NCBI GenBank assembly: GCA_003487525.1
Contig: DNDT01000066.1
Coordinates: 1 to 7,249 of the forward strand
DNA: 7,249 nt
Source: Flavobacteriales bacterium
GTDB taxonomy: Bacteria > Bacteroidota > Bacteroidia > Flavobacteriales_E > Vicingaceae
Reading direction: 5' to 3'
Positions 6,678 through 7,249 of the stretch are shown here, in pieces (position 1 is the stretch's first letter; each line of letters begins with the position of its first letter). Both the position numbers and the translations under genes were made by a program. Below the pieces are notes generated by a model, which saw nothing but the letters and a program-made list of their open reading frames with translations, did not search any database and was not told the DNA's origin.

Positions 6678-7010
6678 TCAAGAAACCAGATAACCTATTA
6701 ATGCTAAGGTAACGATAATCACCGTTGTTGCGATCAAGGTGTATTTAAAGATTCGACTCTCGATAAAGGGCTTTCTGAAACGGGCAAAAACGAGGTAATT
6801 CAGCTTTTGAACAGCTGAAAAATGACGGTTTTCTATGCCAAAATACAGTTTGCCGCTTTCCTCATCAATTTCAAACTCAAAGGAGATTTTCCTTTCTGTC
6901 AGCAGTTCCTTAAAATAGTCTGAATGTGCCTTTTCCGTGAAAAAAAAGACCGTCATTGTTTGCCTGGTCGGGTGGTCGAGAATGTTAATATTTAGCAGGC
7001 TATTGTTCAA
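6678..7010 (-). CDS. Small protein with a C-terminal transmembrane helix, function unknown
   Basis: A 110-residue protein if translation starts at the TTG at 7010. The soluble part (residues ~19-85) is mixed alpha/beta, with FFFTEKAHSDYFKELL and FEFEIDEESGKLYFGI. It is followed by a basic stretch (RFRKPFIESRIFKY) and one hydrophobic helix at ~91-109 ending in YLVS, so it would be a tail-anchored inner-membrane protein with the soluble part in the cytoplasm. Two starts are possible. The TTG overlaps the LysM gene's stop (TTGA, 7010-7007). The ATG at 6956 would give 92 residues and keep all recognisable structure. The frame is closed by TAA at 7031-7029, so no longer form exists. I do not recognise the family. 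Confidence 0.7.
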   Translation of the reverse strand: MNNSLLNINILDHPTRQTMTVFFFTEKAHSDYFKELLTERKISFEFEIDEESGKLYFGIENRHFSAVQKLNYLVFARFRKPFIESRIFKYTLIATTVIIVTLALIGYLVS

Positions 7011-7249
7011 GAGCTTATGCGCAGTTTTTTACCGACTTTCAGTACCGTGTTTCTTCGTATTCCGTTCAACTCGCAAATTTTAGACACGCTTATTCCGTAT
7101 TGCTCGGAAAGCGCGTAGAGGTAATCACCTCGTTTGATCGTGTGGTATTTCACCCCCTTTGGAACCGCACTGTAACTCCACTTTGTTTTCTTGAGTGTAA
7201 TGGTGTCGTTGTAAAGCCTTTTTTCCTTGAATGCGATAATGGAAAGAGG
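7007..7249 (-). CDS. LysM-domain protein, C-terminal 80 residues (N-terminal part outside window)
   Basis: This frame is open from the right window edge to TGA at 7009-7007 and codes for 80 residues. Residues ~35-78 form one LysM domain (YHTIKRGDYLYALSEQYGIS, then ICELNGI and VGKKLRI), a 45-residue module that binds N-acetylglucosamine-containing glycans such as peptidoglycan. The domain ends two residues before the stop, so it is C-terminal. The preceding ~34 residues form a linker or the end of another domain. In Bacteroidota such C-terminal LysM units are common in glucosaminidases, MltD-type lytic transglycosylases and M23 peptidases, and I cannot tell which applies here. The stop overlaps the TTG start of the next gene, suggesting coupling. 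The LysM call is strong; the enzyme identity is unresolved. Confidence 0.88.
   Translation of the reverse strand, partial: PLSIIAFKEKRLYNDTITLKKTKWSYSAVPKGVKYHTIKRGDYLYALSEQYGISVSKICELNGIRRNTVLKVGKKLRISS

Overview
The window looks like chromosomal DNA from a Bacteroidota (Flavobacteriales/Cytophagales-like) bacterium. Several signs point this way. The secreted proteins have signal peptides ending in A-Q (LSAQ, LNAQ, LHAQ). There are no convincing Shine-Dalgarno sites, even in front of clear starts. One intergenic gap carries a good match to the Bacteroidota promoter element TAnnTTTG. The gene families also fit: a SPOR-domain protein, small outer-membrane barrels, a di-heme peroxidase lipoprotein, and a thioredoxin-like protein with a CNHC site. 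G+C is moderate and even throughout. I see no RNA gene, insertion sequence, CRISPR array or prophage.

Layout: one plus-strand gene enters from the left edge (1-1088). It is the C-terminal part of a long acyl-CoA dehydrogenase of the VLCAD/FadE type. It converges on a run of eight minus-strand genes that fills the rest of the window. In transcription order (right to left) these are: the end of a LysM-domain protein (7249-7007); a small protein with one C-terminal membrane helix (7010-6678); an outer-membrane beta-barrel (6649-5906); a ClsB-like phospholipase D/cardiolipin synthase (5919-4714); a peroxiredoxin-like thioredoxin-family protein (4712-4155); a di-heme cytochrome c peroxidase lipoprotein (4106-3045); a second outer-membrane barrel (3044-2346); and a SPOR-domain protein (2225-1260).

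The first seven minus-strand genes are very tightly packed: a 4-nt TTGA overlap, a 28-nt gap, a 14-nt overlap, a 1-nt gap, a 48-nt gap, and a direct TAG-TTG abutment. They could form one transcript, or two if a promoter lies in the 48-nt gap. The SPOR gene has a 120-nt leader with its own likely promoter. The common theme is the cell envelope (peptidoglycan binding, outer-membrane proteins, phospholipid synthesis) plus redox or peroxide handling. That shared role is inferred from family membership and spacing only.

I did not find a clearly new system. The points most worth a second look are: the in-frame stop-start junction between the peroxidase and its barrel; two probable TTG starts that are coupled to upstream stop codons; the absence of a distal histidine ligand in the peroxidase; and the unidentified small membrane protein after the LysM gene.
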